Made by a program: the position numbers and the translations under genes. This document shows positions 54,292 to 62,996 of a stretch of DNA of 64,000 nucleotides, piece after piece. Under the pieces are notes generated by a model. It had not been told where the DNA came from, did no database searches, and worked only from the letters and a program-made list of their open reading frames with translations. Source of the stretch: JAIXWP01 sp965247015. Its GTDB lineage: Bacteria > Bacteroidota > Bacteroidia > Flavobacteriales_D > Sanyastnellaceae. The stretch is taken from NCBI GenBank assembly GCA_965247015.1, contig CBDFGG010000004.1, positions 1,178,001-1,242,000 on the forward strand. The letters run 5' to 3'. Positions within the stretch are counted from its first letter, which is position 1. Each line of letters starts with the position of its first letter.

Positions 54292-55170
54292 TTGTCTGTG
54301 GCGAGATCTCTTTTTAAAACCAGTGGTAGTACCTTGTCTTCCTTCTCAACTGTAGTAGGAATCACGCTTGTACTGTCAATGGTGGGAGCGCTGTTGACCA
54401 TTCTTCTTGTGGCAAACTCTGTCACAAAACACTTCAAAGAGCAACTTACTGTCCAGCTCTTCCTGCAGGAAGGCGCAGAAGAAGTGGAAATTCTCAGTTT
54501 CAAAAAAGAAATTGAAGCACAAGACTTTAGTGGCTCCGTGCAGTATACATCTGCTGAACAAGCAGCCCAAACAATGCAAGAAGAGCTCGGTGAAGAATTC
54601 GTAGAGTTTCTTGGTTACAATCCACTGCCTGCGTCTATTGACATTCAAATCGACCCCGCTTTCGCTGAATTGGATAGCTTAGAATCAAAGATTGCTATTG
54701 CAGCCAACAATCCTCTTGTCGATGAGGTCGTTTATCAAAAAGGCTTGCTTCAAATGGTGAATGAGAATATCGGAAAATGGAGCCTAGGACTTCTAATTAT
54801 CGGCGTTCTTTTCTTGATTATTGCTGTAGTGCTAATCGTGAACACCATCGAACTTGCTATATTTTCTCAAAGATTTATTATCAAATCAATGCAATTAGTA
54901 GGTGCTACGCATTGGTTTATTCAAAAACCTTTTCTGAAAAAAGGACTATGGTTCGGAGTGCTAGCCTCCATTTTTTCTCTTACCATTTTGAGCGCCATTC
55001 TATTCTATTTCCGAGAGCCACTGGCCGATGTTATAACAGTTCTTATTCAAAATCACAACTACATCATTCTTTTAGTGGCCGTTCTCGGCACCGGGCTTCT
55101 TGTATCATGGCTCGCTACAGCCTATGCTGTGCGCCGCTTTGTGCGTTCGACCCACAACGATCTGTACTAA
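54292..55170 (+). CDS. ftsX: FtsX-like cell-division permease
   Basis: The 292-residue protein has four membrane helices: about 20-45, then 168-190, 220-245 and 258-280 (SLGLLIIGVLFLIIAVVLIV). An extracytoplasmic loop lies between the first two, with the FtsX motif EEFVEFLGYNPLPASIDIQI. FtsEX recruits EnvC-type activators to the septum and controls peptidoglycan amidases. The EnvC-like protein at 32.4 kb is the likely partner. FtsE is not adjacent. The TTG at 54292 gives MSVARSLF. A GTG at 54298 is equally possible. Confidence 0.9.
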   Translation: MSVARSLFKTSGSTLSSFSTVVGITLVLSMVGALLTILLVANSVTKHFKEQLTVQLFLQEGAEEVEILSFKKEIEAQDFSGSVQYTSAEQAAQTMQEELGEEFVEFLGYNPLPASIDIQIDPAFAELDSLESKIAIAANNPLVDEVVYQKGLLQMVNENIGKWSLGLLIIGVLFLIIAVVLIVNTIELAIFSQRFIIKSMQLVGATHWFIQKPFLKKGLWFGVLASIFSLTILSAILFYFREPLADVITVLIQNHNYIILLVAVLGTGLLVSWLATAYAVRRFVRSTHNDLY

Positions 55171-55322
55171 ATCCGTTTATCCATTCATCAAGGCCGTTCA
55201 TTGGCTATTTGATACACTTCTCCATCTTTTTGGGCTAAAACCCAGCCTTTTCGCCATATTCGTATTGTTAACTGTCTAAAAGGCAGCAGCATTTTAAAAT
55301 TTTCATCGAACAACAACATTTG

Positions 55323-55357
55323 TTTGACATACCGAATGGATAGTTTTATTATGTTTG
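55323..55357 (+). promoter_or_regulatory. Promoter of the exbB-exbD-exbD-tonB operon
   Basis: TTTG (55323-55326) and TATGTTTG (55350-55357) are separated by 23 bases, consistent with Bacteroidota -33/-7 elements. The leader is about 90 bases and contains a small hairpin (aaaggt-N6-accttt, 55383-55400). The rest of the 283-base gap after ftsX shows nothing else. Confidence 0.5.
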
Positions 55358-55453
55358 GCGCCCTATAAAACCGTTAATGACCAAAGGTCAAAATACCTTT
55401 TAAACCAATTTCAAATCCATAATCTGTAACAACCCTTTAAAATCAAAAGTGTT

Positions 55454-56260
55454 ATGAGCAAAAAGCAACAGTCATCAGGACCAGATCTTAGCGCGATCTT
55501 CCCATACATTGCAATTCCAATTGCTTTGTTGGTAGGTGTTCTACTTTACATGTATGTGCTAGGTAATCCTGCAAACTTCGAAGGTGGAGATCCTGTAAAA
55601 GGTCACCCTCTAAACGTATTAGGAACAGTTCACAAAGGTGGTATCATCGTATCCATGCTTATCACTGTAAACCTTGTAGTTCTTATCTTCACTATCGAGC
55701 GCTTTATCAGCCTTGCAAAAGCAAAAGGCCGTGGTAGCGTTGATGCTTTCATCCGTCGCGTACGCACTATGCTAAACAACGGTGAAATCGACAAAGCTGT
55801 TGCTGAATGTGACAAACAGAAAGGTTCTGTTGCTGCCGTTCTTCGTGCAGGTCTTACGAAGTATAAGGCTCTAGAAAACGAACCAAACTTGGATAAAGAA
55901 GCGAAAGTAACTGCTATCAAGCAAGAGCTTGAAGAAGCTACTTCTCTAGAATTACCAATGCTTTCTAAGAACCTAGTAGTATTGTCCACTAGCGCTTCTC
56001 TAGGGGTACTTGTTGGTCTTCTTGGTACTGTACGTGGTATGATTTCGTCGTTCGAAGCAATGGCAACTGCTGGTGCTCCTGATGCGACGGCTCTTTCACT
56101 TGGTATCTCTGAAGCACTTATCAATACCTTCCTTGGTATCTTGGCTTCTGCTCTAGCGATCATTTTCTTCAACTTCTTCAGCACACGTATCGATAGCTTG
56201 ACTTATGGAATCGACGAAGCTGGATTCTCTGTAGCGCAGACTTTCGCGTCTAAGCACTAA
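55454..56260 (+). CDS. exbB: MotA/TolQ/ExbB proton channel
   Basis: The 268-residue inner-membrane protein has three membrane regions (about 13-35, 62-80 and the long C-terminal pair with LVGLLGTVRGMISSFEAMAT and EALINTFLGILASALAIIFF). Ions flowing through it energise TonB. It heads a co-directional run with two ExbD genes, TonB, a second TonB, a PstS-like lipoprotein and a TPR protein. ExbB, rather than TolQ, is inferred from the TonB genes next door. Confidence 0.93.
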   Translation: MSKKQQSSGPDLSAIFPYIAIPIALLVGVLLYMYVLGNPANFEGGDPVKGHPLNVLGTVHKGGIIVSMLITVNLVVLIFTIERFISLAKAKGRGSVDAFIRRVRTMLNNGEIDKAVAECDKQKGSVAAVLRAGLTKYKALENEPNLDKEAKVTAIKQELEEATSLELPMLSKNLVVLSTSASLGVLVGLLGTVRGMISSFEAMATAGAPDATALSLGISEALINTFLGILASALAIIFFNFFSTRIDSLTYGIDEAGFSVAQTFASKH

Positions 56261-56297
56261 TTATCCTCTCCGTTAAACCCATTAAATAAGACAAGTT

Positions 56298-56978
56298 ATG
56301 CCTAAATTAAAAATACCGAAAAGCGCCCCCAGCCTGGACATGACGCCCATGGTTGACTTGGGCTTCTTGCTGGTGACGTTCTTCATCCTTACGGCGAAGT
56401 TTAGGCCAAACGAACCTGTCATTGTTGATACACCAAAATCAACCTCAGAAGTTGCACTACCAGAAAAAGTAATGCTAGTGACAATCGACCAAGATGGAAG
56501 AGTTTTCTTCGATATCACTGGTCGTGAAATCAAAAAAGCAATGCTTCTTGGTATGCTCGAGAGATATCCGAACGTGAAAGTAACTGAAGAGTCTGCTAAC
56601 AGATTCGCAGTACTTGGAACATTCGGTCAACCTGTCGAACTTATTGAGAGATATGTAAAAGGTGATGAAAAAGAAAGACAAGGCCTCGACGCTCGTAAAG
56701 ACGCCGGGATCCCTGTCGACTCTTTGAACAATCAACTCGGTGATTGGATTCAAGAAGGCTACGAAGCCTTTATGGCCGACGCACAAGCAAAAGGCTTTAC
56801 TGTGAGTCAACTTAAAGAAAAAGAAGGTCTTCGTTACGCTATCAAAGCAGACGGAAATACCGACTACGAAAAAGTTGCCAAAGTAATTGACACCTTTAGA
56901 GATAAAAACATCTTCCAGTTCAACATGGTAACAAGCCTCGAGTCTAGCGATATCGGTGCTGTTGTAACTGAAGAATAA
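56298..56978 (+). CDS. exbD: ExbD-family biopolymer transport protein (first copy)
   Basis: The 226-residue protein has a short cytoplasmic start, one membrane helix containing the essential Asp (LDMTPMVDLGFLLVTFFILT) and a periplasmic domain. It is longer than the usual 140-residue ExbD because of a roughly 80-residue insertion (YVKGDEKERQGLDARKDAGI, DWIQEGYEAFMADAQAKGFT). It works with ExbB to couple the proton gradient to TonB. Confidence 0.92.
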   Translation: MPKLKIPKSAPSLDMTPMVDLGFLLVTFFILTAKFRPNEPVIVDTPKSTSEVALPEKVMLVTIDQDGRVFFDITGREIKKAMLLGMLERYPNVKVTEESANRFAVLGTFGQPVELIERYVKGDEKERQGLDARKDAGIPVDSLNNQLGDWIQEGYEAFMADAQAKGFTVSQLKEKEGLRYAIKADGNTDYEKVAKVIDTFRDKNIFQFNMVTSLESSDIGAVVTEE

Positions 56979-57004
56979 TATTTCAAACCATTAATAAATA
57001 AGAA

Positions 57005-57649
57005 ATGGCAGAAATTGCAGATAGTGGCGGTGGTGGTGGTAAACACGATAAGAAAAAAGCCAAGAAAGGCGTCGTTAAGTTGGATATGACTCCAATGGTA
57101 GACCTTGCCTTCCTCCTGCTTACATTCTTTATCTTGGCTACATCACTCAGCAAGCCAAAAACAATGGAGATTATTTATCCTAAAGAAGAAAAAGATCCAG
57201 ATGTAAAAACTAAAGTAGCAGATGAGCTAGCAACAACGCTTCTCATTGGTGAAAAAGACGAAGCGATCTTCTATTACTCTGGGGTATTTAAACCAGACTC
57301 CACAAAATTGATTCAAACCAGCTTCGCAAAAGATGGTCTACGTCAAATATTGCTTGATAAAAACAAGAGAATTAACGATCAAGTTAATGCTCTAAAACAA
57401 CAACTAGTAGAAAAAGCAATTAGCGATTCTTCATATTCAAAAGCATATGGAAAAATTGTTGGTGACTCGCTTGCTCCATTCGTTATTGTGAAAACAATTA
57501 AGACAAGTAAGTTTAGAAACGTTGTAAACGCTATTGATGAACTCAATATCACTAACGTAAAGAAACGCGCTATTATGGATATGTCTGATAGTGAAGCAAT
57601 CGCTGTTCGTCAAAAGATGGCAGAGATTAAAGGCCTTCCTATAGAATAA
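57005..57649 (+). CDS. exbD: ExbD-family biopolymer transport protein (second copy)
   Basis: The 214-residue protein has a Gly/Lys-rich cytoplasmic start (GGGGGKHDKKKAKKG), the same Asp-bearing helix (LDMTPMVDLAFLLLTFFILA) and a periplasmic domain extended by about 70 residues (VNALKQQLVEKAISDSSYSK). It may pair with the first copy as a heteromer. It follows after 26 bases and precedes TonB by 57 bases. Confidence 0.92.
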   Translation: MAEIADSGGGGGKHDKKKAKKGVVKLDMTPMVDLAFLLLTFFILATSLSKPKTMEIIYPKEEKDPDVKTKVADELATTLLIGEKDEAIFYYSGVFKPDSTKLIQTSFAKDGLRQILLDKNKRINDQVNALKQQLVEKAISDSSYSKAYGKIVGDSLAPFVIVKTIKTSKFRNVVNAIDELNITNVKKRAIMDMSDSEAIAVRQKMAEIKGLPIE

Positions 57650-57706
57650 TTGAACGAAATAGCAAGACATCTGTACAACGGATTATAACAAAAAAACAAA
57701 ACGCCT

Positions 57707-58567
57707 ATGACCCCCTTAATTATCATACTCGTAGCAGCGGTTTTGATCACACTCATTAGTTTTGAGTCTGGTTGGAACAACTTGCTAAGCGGTATGCGTA
57801 ATTCCTTGGTCTTTGAAGAAAAGAACAAAGAATACGGCGCATACAAGCTAAGAAAGGGATATGCGAAGGTGTTGGCCATTTCACTCTTCTCTACTATTGT
57901 AGTTGCTTCTTCTGTAATCATCACTCCTGTAATTCTTGCTCAGCAAGAAGAAGAGGTAGCAGAAGTTGAGGTAGAGGTAAATGTGGAAATGTTAGCGCCA
58001 CCACCCACAGATCCCAATGAACCACCGCCACCACCACCGCCGCCACCACCACCACCACCGCCACCATCGATTCGCCAGATGCAATTCACTACGATCGAGG
58101 TAACGGAAGAAGAGGTACTTGACCCACCTCCAGCAGTAGACGATCTTCAAAACGAAAATATCGGTAGTGAAGACGTTGATGGTGAAGAAGGAATTCAAGC
58201 TCCATCAGAACCTTCTGCTCCCGCGGTAATCGAAGAAGTGGAAGAAGAAATTGTAGCATTCGTTCAAGAAGAGCCTGCATACCCAGGTGGTATCGAAAAG
58301 CTTTACGAAGAAATCTACAAGAGCATCACTTATCCAGAAATGGAAAAAGAAAACAACATTCAAGGAACTGTTTACATCAGTTTCGTTGTTGAGAAAACTG
58401 GTGCGATTACAGATATCAAGATTGAACGTGGTGTAAACAATGGTCCAAACTTGGGCAAAGAAGCAGAGAAAGCTGTGCGCAAGCTGAAGCCTTTCACACC
58501 TGCTAAAATGAACGGTAAATCTGTACGTTACAGATACAGAATGCCAATCAAGTTTACATTGAAATAA
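57707..58567 (+). CDS. tonB: TonB energy transducer with long polyproline spacer
   Basis: The 286-residue protein starts with a hydrophobic segment (MTPLIIILVAAVLITLISF), the Bacteroidota motif EEKNKEYGAYKLRKGYAKVL and a second membrane helix (about 67-90). A spacer with a run of about 16 prolines (residues near 106-123) follows, then an acidic stretch. The C-terminal TonB domain (about 190-286) has AYPGGIEKLYEEIYKSITYP, VYISFVVEKTGAITDIKIE and RMPIKFTLK. It contacts outer-membrane receptors and is powered by the ExbB/ExbD proteins. Confidence 0.93.
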   Translation: MTPLIIILVAAVLITLISFESGWNNLLSGMRNSLVFEEKNKEYGAYKLRKGYAKVLAISLFSTIVVASSVIITPVILAQQEEEVAEVEVEVNVEMLAPPPTDPNEPPPPPPPPPPPPPPPSIRQMQFTTIEVTEEEVLDPPPAVDDLQNENIGSEDVDGEEGIQAPSEPSAPAVIEEVEEEIVAFVQEEPAYPGGIEKLYEEIYKSITYPEMEKENNIQGTVYISFVVEKTGAITDIKIERGVNNGPNLGKEAEKAVRKLKPFTPAKMNGKSVRYRYRMPIKFTLK

Positions 58568-58584
58568 ACTTTGAAAATAATTTT

Positions 58585-58612
58585 AAAAGACCCCTCGATG
58601 GAGGGGTCTTTT
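58585..58612 (+). terminator. Rho-independent terminator after tonB
   Basis: A perfect 12-bp stem (aaaagacccctc / gaggggtctttt) with loop gatg and a T-run lies 17 bases after the first tonB stop. The second TonB gene therefore probably has its own promoter. Confidence 0.88.
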
Positions 58613-58751
58613 TTTTGTCCAAAACCATCAAGTTAGACACGTATAAATTATCTGTTTTGTTGATGTCGATTGTTGCTTTGAATTATACATATCGCTCTTA
58701 ACGCTCGTTCTACCTACATAAAACCTCAACGAGTTGTCTGTTTTATCAATG

Positions 58752-58769
58752 ACCGAATGAACGTTCGGT
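58752..58769. promoter_or_regulatory. Possible operator upstream of the second tonB
   Basis: The inverted repeat accgaa-N6-ttcggt lies 43 bases before the ATG at 58813. No clear TAnnTTTG box accompanies it; a TTGCTTTG at 58672-58679 is off-consensus. The rest of the 245-base gap between the two tonB genes holds only the terminator at 58585-58612. Confidence 0.25.
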
Positions 58770-58812
58770 ATGTTGAAATGTACAAATTCAAAACTTTCTA
58801 AACATCAATGTT

Positions 58813-59682
58813 ATGATTCTAACTATTGTCATCTGCGTCGCACTCGCAATTACATTTATAGCAATCGATTCAACATGGAGCAATATTCTCACATCAAATC
58901 GAAACGAAATCGTATTTGAAAATCGCTTACAAGATTATGGCGCTTACAAACTTCGAAAGGAGCATCCCCGCAACCTGTTTTATTCCCTTATTGTTGTTCT
59001 CGGTTTAACCGGTGGTGCCTCTATTGCAAGCGTTGCTTGGGGAGCACCAGAAGTGGACATCGATGCAGAAATAACTGATAAATGCCTCGATTGCCTAGTG
59101 ATTCCAATTGACCTACCTCCAATTAAGGATGAAAAGAAAGTCGTAGAGCCAGAAAGAAAAGGTGTTGAGGACATCAAGCCTATCAAGAAACCTGCTGAAG
59201 GACTATCGACCGTAGAAGTTACCAAAGAGGTAGTAACCTCCGCTCCACTTGCTAAAACGGGGGGTGTGCCCGATGGTGAAGAACCAGACGAGTTATCTGG
59301 CCCCATCGAACCAGAGGGAAAGCCCAATGGAAACACAACAACCGTAGTAGTTCCAGAGGACAAAGAATTTATTATCGTCAGCCATCCTCCTCAATTCCCT
59401 GGCGGAGAAGGAGCCATGTACAAATTCTTAATGAGCGAAATCGACTTTCCCGAAGTAGCAGCAACACAAAATGTACAGACTACAGTTTATGTTTCATTCG
59501 TAGTGTCTCCAACCGGTAAGGTTATTTCTCCACGCATCGAACGTTCTACCCGAGGTGCAAAAGCGCTGGAGGACGAAGTGATAAAAGCGATCAACCAAAT
59601 GCCTTACTGGATTCCTGGCTCTAATGGAGGTGTGAACGTGCCTGTCCGTCTTACGTTGCCAGTAAAGTTCACATTACGATAA
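58813..59682 (+). CDS. Second TonB energy transducer, no polyproline spacer
   Basis: The 289-residue paralogue shares the ENRLQDYGAYKLRKEHPRNL motif and membrane helices of the first TonB. Its spacer lacks the proline run and instead has CLDCLVIPIDLPPI, with two close cysteines, and a Lys/Glu/Pro-rich stretch. The C-terminal TonB domain is clear (PPQFPGGEGAMYKFLMSEID, VYVSFVVSPTGKVISPRIE, LTLPVKFTLR). It may serve different receptors or sense redox state. It is followed by the small membrane protein gene after 44 bases. Confidence 0.9.
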   Translation: MILTIVICVALAITFIAIDSTWSNILTSNRNEIVFENRLQDYGAYKLRKEHPRNLFYSLIVVLGLTGGASIASVAWGAPEVDIDAEITDKCLDCLVIPIDLPPIKDEKKVVEPERKGVEDIKPIKKPAEGLSTVEVTKEVVTSAPLAKTGGVPDGEEPDELSGPIEPEGKPNGNTTTVVVPEDKEFIIVSHPPQFPGGEGAMYKFLMSEIDFPEVAATQNVQTTVYVSFVVSPTGKVISPRIERSTRGAKALEDEVIKAINQMPYWIPGSNGGVNVPVRLTLPVKFTLR

Positions 59683-59726
59683 TTTGTAATTTACTGTTAA
59701 CATTAAGTTCTTAAATTTACCGCCCC

Positions 59727-59936
59727 ATGGATAAAGTAAACCTGTATCTGAGCGTGTTTATGATTGTAGTGCTTTTGTGCTTCTCCGCACTAGCATTCTT
59801 CACAGATATACTCGTTGCGTACGTTCAGGGAAATACAAAATACTTACTTGGGGCGGTACTATTTCTATACGCACTCATCCGAATGAGTCGCCTTTCTAAA
59901 CGTCATTTTCAAACTAAAACAAAAGATGTTGAATAA
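59727..59936 (+). CDS. Small two-helix membrane protein
   Basis: The 69-residue product has two hydrophobic helices (about 8-30, VFMIVVLLCFSALAFF; about 38-52, YLLGAVLFLYALIRM) and a basic C-terminus. The function is unknown. Its stop overlaps the start of the PstS-like gene by 11 bases, so the two are co-translated. Confidence 0.75.
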   Translation: MDKVNLYLSVFMIVVLLCFSALAFFTDILVAYVQGNTKYLLGAVLFLYALIRMSRLSKRHFQTKTKDVE

Positions 59937-60855
59937 GCTCCTAATAGTACTACTCGTCCTTCTTGCCGCAAGCTGCGGTAATTATGATAGAAGCGGTGAC
60001 TCTATCTCTTCTGGTCAATTAAAAATAGGTGTAGACGACTCCTATTCATTCATGATCGATTCGCAAATTTTTGTGTACGAACAGATCTATAAAAAAGCCA
60101 AGATTACCCCAAGCTACATGCCCGAAGGAGATGTCATTCAAGCTTTATTGGATGATTCTATTCAAGCAGCAATCATTAGCCGCCCATTATCCGAACAAGA
60201 AATGGAGTTCTTTAAATCAAAACAACGAATTCCTGAGTCTACCAAAATTGCTGTTGATGGTGTAGCGCTTGTTGTAAATCCCAACAATCCCGATACGGTC
60301 CTAACGATGGATCAACTCATTGAGATTTTTAAAGGAATAGATACAACTTGGAGTCAAGTTATTGATGGTTCCACCCTAGGTAACCTTAGAATAGTCTTCG
60401 ATAATAACAAGAGTTGTAACGAAAGAACCCTTCGTGAAAAATTCATTCCTAACGGACAATTTCCTTCTACCTGTTTCGCGGTGCATTCAAATGAAGAAGT
60501 CATCAACTATGTGTCGCAAAATCCCAACGCAATCGGAATCATCAGTGTGTCTTGGATCAGCGATAGAGATGAACCAAAGTCAGTAGAGATGATGAAGAAA
60601 GTGAAGCCCATCCGAATCATCGACCCGTCTAATAAAGTGGATCCACAAATGGCTCGTGGTCCCTTCCAAGCATACATTTTTGACGAGTCGTATCCACTAA
60701 GAAGAGACGTATATGCAATCCGCACAGGACTGCGCGGAACACTTGGCACAGGCTTTGTCTCTCACCTCGCAGGAGAAAAAGGTCAGCTCATCATTCACAA
60801 GATGGGAATGGTAGCAGCCAACTCTCCAGTAAGAACAATCCGAATTACAGAATAA
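59926..60855 (+). CDS. PstS-like substrate-binding lipoprotein
   Basis: The 309-residue protein has a lipobox LAASC (Cys17). It has a periplasmic PBP-like fold resembling phosphate-binding PstS (QALLDDSIQAAIISRPLSEQ, VDGVALVVNPNNPDTVLTMD, NPNAIGIISVSWISD). No pstCAB genes are nearby. Its placement between TonB and a TPR protein suggests a role in envelope transport or sensing rather than in a classical ABC uptake system. Whether it binds phosphate cannot be read from the sequence. Confidence 0.85.
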   Translation: MLNKLLIVLLVLLAASCGNYDRSGDSISSGQLKIGVDDSYSFMIDSQIFVYEQIYKKAKITPSYMPEGDVIQALLDDSIQAAIISRPLSEQEMEFFKSKQRIPESTKIAVDGVALVVNPNNPDTVLTMDQLIEIFKGIDTTWSQVIDGSTLGNLRIVFDNNKSCNERTLREKFIPNGQFPSTCFAVHSNEEVINYVSQNPNAIGIISVSWISDRDEPKSVEMMKKVKPIRIIDPSNKVDPQMARGPFQAYIFDESYPLRRDVYAIRTGLRGTLGTGFVSHLAGEKGQLIIHKMGMVAANSPVRTIRITE

Positions 60856-60876
60856 TTTTAGAAAGTGAATTATATT

Positions 60877-62562
60877 ATGAAAAAGAGTTTCCTCTTCATC
60901 CTCGCAGCTTTAGCCAGCAGTTTTAGCTTTGCTCAAACTCGCGAGAGCGCAGTAATCAACACTATGAATGAGCGATACGAGCTTGCTTCTAGTGATTTCA
61001 AAAAATTGATAGCTGCAGAACCAACCAATGGAGATCTATACTTCTTCGCAGGTGACAACTATTTCTATTGGGGTCTTCTTGACTCTGCTGAAGTAATGTT
61101 CAGAAAAGGACAAGAGGTTGCTCCTTCTAACCCACTCAATTTCGTTGGTCTGGGTCGAATTGGATGGTACAATAACAACACTGCTCTTAGCAATGCTCAG
61201 TTTGAAAAGGCTGTCACCATGATGACCGCTAAAGGCGCAAAGGTTGATAAAAACGTTCAAGTAAGCGCTTATTTGAAAATGGCCGAAGCATACACTCAAG
61301 CAGAAAATAAAATGCTTGAAAAAGCTTTGGAATACATAAACAAAGCAATCAACATTAATGATAAAGACGCAGAAGCTTACGTGCAGCTTGGTGACTACAA
61401 CGCTGAAAAGGATGCAGTAAACCTCAGCGCTGCATTGGCTCAATACTCTAAAGCTCTTCAACTCAATCCTAAGTACACTCGCGCTCTTCTTCGTGAAGGT
61501 CAATTGTATGTTCGTGTTCGCAACTGGGAAGAGGGTTTGAAATATTTCAATCAAGCAATTGAAGTTGATCCAACATTCGCTCCTGCTTATAGAGAAAAAG
61601 CAGAGTTGCTTCACAAAGCAAATCGTGACAAGCAAGCGGTGGAAGTTTATGCGAAGTATTTAGAATTAAATAACAGCTGCCGCGTACAACAACGATATGC
61701 AAGCTTCGTATTCGAAACAAAAGATTACAAGCAAGCGGTGATTGAATTGGAAAAAGCGGCTCCATGTGATCCTTCTAACCCATTCATGGCTCGTCTTCTT
61801 GGATATTCTTACTTCGAAACTGGACAGTTTGAAAAAGGTTTGGAAAACATCAATAGCTTCTTTGCAGTGGCAGAAGCCAAAGGAAGCCCTAAGCTCCTTG
61901 GCAGCGACTATGCTTACAAAGGAAAGTTAATGGCTAAAACAGGCCAAGACTCCCTAGGGGTAGAAGTAATCAAGCAAGCGATTGCAATCGATCCTACATA
62001 TCTAGATGGATACAGTGACATCGCTGGTATTTATGTAAAAGCTAAGAAGTACGCGCTTGCTGCTGAATACTATCAAAAGAAAATTGCCGCTACTACTGGT
62101 GAACCAAACGCCTTGGATCACTATTTCTTAGGACAAGCGTTATTCTTCAACAAGGATTATGCTGCTGCTGATGCCGCTTTCGCTGTTGCTGTTACAAAAT
62201 ATGCTGATAGTAATTTCTGGAGAGGTCGCTGCAATGCTCGTCTTGACAACGCTGAGGCGCCAACAGGAATGGCAGCTCCTTATTTCTCTGCATATATCGC
62301 TGCTTACAGCGGAGATGCGAAGACCATTGAAACCAACAAGAAAAACCTTATTGAGAGCTATACTTACTTTGGTATCACTTATTTGAACCAAAATAACCTT
62401 GAGTGTTCAAGATATGCTTGGAATAAGGTTATTGAAATGGACCCAGCAAACGAAAAAGCGAAGCTTGCTCTTGAAGATAAAGAACTCGCTGCGGTAGTTG
62501 GGAACTGTGAAGGATTCGGAACACTAGCACCAGCTGTTGCCCCAGATAATAATCAGAAATAA
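60877..62562 (+). CDS. Secreted or periplasmic TPR-repeat protein
   Basis: The 561-residue product has a signal peptide (MKKSFLFILAALASSFSFAQ) followed by ten or so TPR units (NGDLYFFAGDNYFYWGLLDS, AYVQLGDYNAEKDAVNLSAA, GYSDIAGIYVKAKKYALAAE). I chose the ATG at 60877. A GTG at 60865 would add four residues. It closes the cluster that starts with ExbB and probably scaffolds envelope proteins. The partner is unknown. Confidence 0.88.
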   Translation: MKKSFLFILAALASSFSFAQTRESAVINTMNERYELASSDFKKLIAAEPTNGDLYFFAGDNYFYWGLLDSAEVMFRKGQEVAPSNPLNFVGLGRIGWYNNNTALSNAQFEKAVTMMTAKGAKVDKNVQVSAYLKMAEAYTQAENKMLEKALEYINKAININDKDAEAYVQLGDYNAEKDAVNLSAALAQYSKALQLNPKYTRALLREGQLYVRVRNWEEGLKYFNQAIEVDPTFAPAYREKAELLHKANRDKQAVEVYAKYLELNNSCRVQQRYASFVFETKDYKQAVIELEKAAPCDPSNPFMARLLGYSYFETGQFEKGLENINSFFAVAEAKGSPKLLGSDYAYKGKLMAKTGQDSLGVEVIKQAIAIDPTYLDGYSDIAGIYVKAKKYALAAEYYQKKIAATTGEPNALDHYFLGQALFFNKDYAAADAAFAVAVTKYADSNFWRGRCNARLDNAEAPTGMAAPYFSAYIAAYSGDAKTIETNKKNLIESYTYFGITYLNQNNLECSRYAWNKVIEMDPANEKAKLALEDKELAAVVGNCEGFGTLAPAVAPDNNQK

Positions 62563-62580
62563 TTGATTTCTATATCATTA

Positions 62581-62606
62581 AAAAGCCCTCCTGATGGAGG
62601 GCTTTT
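62581..62606. terminator. Bidirectional Rho-independent terminator
   Basis: A perfect 11-bp stem (aaaagccctcc / ggagggctttt) with loop tgat has T-runs on both strands. It serves the TPR gene and the convergent XRE gene. Confidence 0.88.
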
Positions 62607-62607
62607 T

Positions 62608-62925
62608 TTATTTCTTCTTTCTACTCAGCTTTTTTGCAGTGATAAACTTCTCCGCGTCCTCTATCCTCACCTCTACGTTCGTTTTAAGAAGTTCTGAGGG
62701 CTCTATATCCAAAAACAGGGATATCTTAAGCAGAGTAAGCAAAGTGATGTTTTTGCCCTGTTCTATGCGAAACGTATTGGACTTATCCAAGCCGATATCC
62801 TCCCCCAGGGCTTCTAACGTGTATCCTTTCTCTTTTCGGCGGGCTTTAATGTTGTCTCCCACTGATTTTAAGAATGCTTGTTCAGGTGCTAGATCGTTTT
62901 GCATGTGACAAAAATCTAGCTTCAA
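62608..62925 (-). CDS. XRE-family helix-turn-helix regulator
   Basis: The 105-residue protein has a Cro/C1-type DNA-binding domain at about 20-80 (VGDNIKARRKEKGYTLEALG, DIGLDKSNTFRIEQGKNITL) and a basic tail. The ATG at codon 8 (MQNDLAPEQAF) is an alternative start. Targets are unknown. It is monocistronic and lies 71 bases downstream of the symporter gene's stop on the same strand. Confidence 0.88.
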   Translation of the reverse strand: MKLDFCHMQNDLAPEQAFLKSVGDNIKARRKEKGYTLEALGEDIGLDKSNTFRIEQGKNITLLTLLKISLFLDIEPSELLKTNVEVRIEDAEKFITAKKLSRKKK

Positions 62926-62996
62926 TCTTACTTAATATTGTTTTAAGTAACAACTATTAGTGGAATGAAAGCATTAGTTTATAAAATTGTGACTTT

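Noticed and set aside
61036..61635. 199-residue minus-strand frame opposite the TPR gene
   Set aside because: It is Phe/Cys/Val-rich antisense of TPR codons with no motif or promoter support.
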